The translations under genes were made by a program, and so were the position numbers. This document shows, piece by piece, positions 14,034 through 14,719 of a stretch of 14,719 bases of DNA. The DNA is from JBCBEX01 sp038528235 (GTDB taxonomy: Bacteria > Bacteroidota > Rhodothermia > Rhodothermales > Rubricoccaceae), in NCBI GenBank assembly GCA_038528235.1, contig JBCBEX010000100.1, forward strand, positions 1 through 14,719, given 5' to 3'. The notes under the pieces are model-generated. The model ran no database searches. It was not told the DNA's origin and worked only from the letters and a program-made list of their open reading frames with translations. Each line of letters opens with the position of its first letter. The first letter of the stretch is position 1.

Positions 14034-14719
14034 ATGCGCCTCTTTCTGGTACTCCTACTCGCCGTTCCCACGGCCTTCGCCCAGCCTCTCTACCTCGACG
14101 TCACCGACGACGCGCTGCCAACGATCCCGTTCAACCAGCGCGCGACGATGGACATCGAAGTCGCCGACCTCGACGGGGATGACGACCTCGACATCGTGCT
14201 GGCCTGCGAGGGCTGTGAAAACGTCCTGCTGATCAACAACGGGGACGGCACCTTCGCCGACGGCCGCAGCCGCTTCCCGGACTCCAGCCCCTACGACTCC
14301 GAGGACATCGCCATCGCCGACTTCGACGGGGACGACGACCTCGACCTGATCTTCGTGCAGGAAGACTTCATCAGCTTCAACGGCATCGGCCGCCAGCACG
14401 AGTTCTTCCTCAACGACGGCACCGGAACGTTCACGCCCGCCGCGTTCACGTTTCCCGACAGCGAGGCCAACGCCATTGCCATGGCCGACCTCAACGGCGA
14501 CGACCGCCCGGACGTAGTGATCGGCAACGCCGGGCAGGACTTCGTCTTCATCAACGACGGCCAGGGCGGCTTCGTCGACGAGACCGCCGAACGCATCCCT
14601 GCTGAGGACCGCATCAACCAGGACCTCACCTTCGCGGATGTGGACGGGGACGACGATCTCGACCTCTTCGTCGGCAACGAGAACGACAACGCGCTGCTGC
14701 TCAACGATGGTACCGGCGT
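14034..14719 (+). CDS. Exported FG-GAP/VCBS repeat protein, 3' end cut by window edge
   Basis: The frame is open from ATG 14034 to the end of the window: 228 complete codons, no stop. Residues 1-16 are a signal peptide (MRLFLVLLLAVPTAFA, cleavage before Q17). The rest is VCBS/FG-GAP repeats with acidic calcium-type loops and LNDGTGTF-like turns: DLDGDDDLDIV (45-55), DFDGDDDLDLIF, DLNGDDRPDVVIG and DVDGDDDLDLFVG, each followed by a phrase such as LINNGDGTF or FLNDGTGTF. At least four repeats are present, so it is probably a seven-bladed propeller that continues beyond the edge. Unlike the left-edge FG-GAP protein, its repeats lack the regular Cys pairs; only C60 and C63 occur, in the first repeat. 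A T9SS sorting domain may follow outside the window. Surface or secreted location is inferred from the signal peptide. No Shine-Dalgarno precedes the start. Confidence 0.88.
   Translation, partial: MRLFLVLLLAVPTAFAQPLYLDVTDDALPTIPFNQRATMDIEVADLDGDDDLDIVLACEGCENVLLINNGDGTFADGRSRFPDSSPYDSEDIAIADFDGDDDLDLIFVQEDFISFNGIGRQHEFFLNDGTGTFTPAAFTFPDSEANAIAMADLNGDDRPDVVIGNAGQDFVFINDGQGGFVDETAERIPAEDRINQDLTFADVDGDDDLDLFVGNENDNALLLNDGTG

Noticed and set aside
1..14719. tRNA, rRNA, CRISPR array, transposase, prophage or defence genes
   Set aside because: I looked on both strands and found no cloverleaf, no regularly spaced direct repeats at DNA level, and no relevant protein domains.

Overview
The window is visibly GC-rich bacterial DNA, densely coded on both strands. 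It most resembles a Rhodothermota/Rhodothermales member of the wider Bacteroidota group. Four things suggest this. Secreted proteins carry Bacteroidota-style features: a type IX secretion (Por) C-terminal sorting domain, and the 'VPVELTVF...WATASETNNAGF' block that usually precedes one. None of the starts I chose has a clear Shine-Dalgarno sequence. Several starts are preceded by TAnnTT-type sequences resembling the Bacteroidota -7 box. The histidine kinase has the propeller-Y_Y_Y architecture common in this phylum. The taxonomic call is an inference from these traits, not from a marker-gene search.

Layout: (1) 1-3455, minus strand: two tandem exported FG-GAP repeat proteins. The downstream one runs off the left edge; the upstream one ends in a complete T9SS sorting domain. 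(2) 3456-3630: divergent intergenic region. (3) 3631-6696, plus: a 1021-residue periplasmic double-propeller sensor histidine kinase. (4) 6745-7677, plus: an AraC-family regulator. (5) 7678-7970: intergenic region with a degenerate dispersed repeat. (6) 7971-9011, plus: an aldo/keto reductase, followed by a strong hairpin. (7) 9128-9508, plus: a GroES-like protein with no adjacent GroEL. (8) 9545-11932, minus: a large CRTAC1/ASPIC-UnbV lipoprotein, convergent with the GroES gene. (9) 11933-12204: divergent region with a perfect 13-bp hairpin and an intrinsic-terminator-like hairpin ahead of glyQS. (10) 12205-13656, plus: glycyl-tRNA synthetase. (11) 13657-14033: intergenic region with an inverted-repeat element. 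(12) 14034-14719, plus: the N-terminal part of another exported FG-GAP/VCBS protein, cut by the right edge.

Four of the nine genes encode exported FG-GAP-type beta-propellers and a fifth, the kinase sensor, is also propeller-rich. The window is therefore dominated by cell-surface or periplasmic beta-propellers, interspersed with housekeeping genes (glyQS, a GroES-like gene, an aldo/keto reductase). I see no defence system, mobile element with a transposase, CRISPR array, tRNA or rRNA. The points most worth following up are the terminator-like hairpin inside the glyQS leader, the regular cysteine pair in each of seven repeats of the left-edge protein, the hairpin that separates two candidate starts of the CRTAC1 lipoprotein, the dispersed palindromic repeats, and the missing catalytic His in the aldo/keto reductase. 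No clear, previously undescribed multi-gene system is evident.
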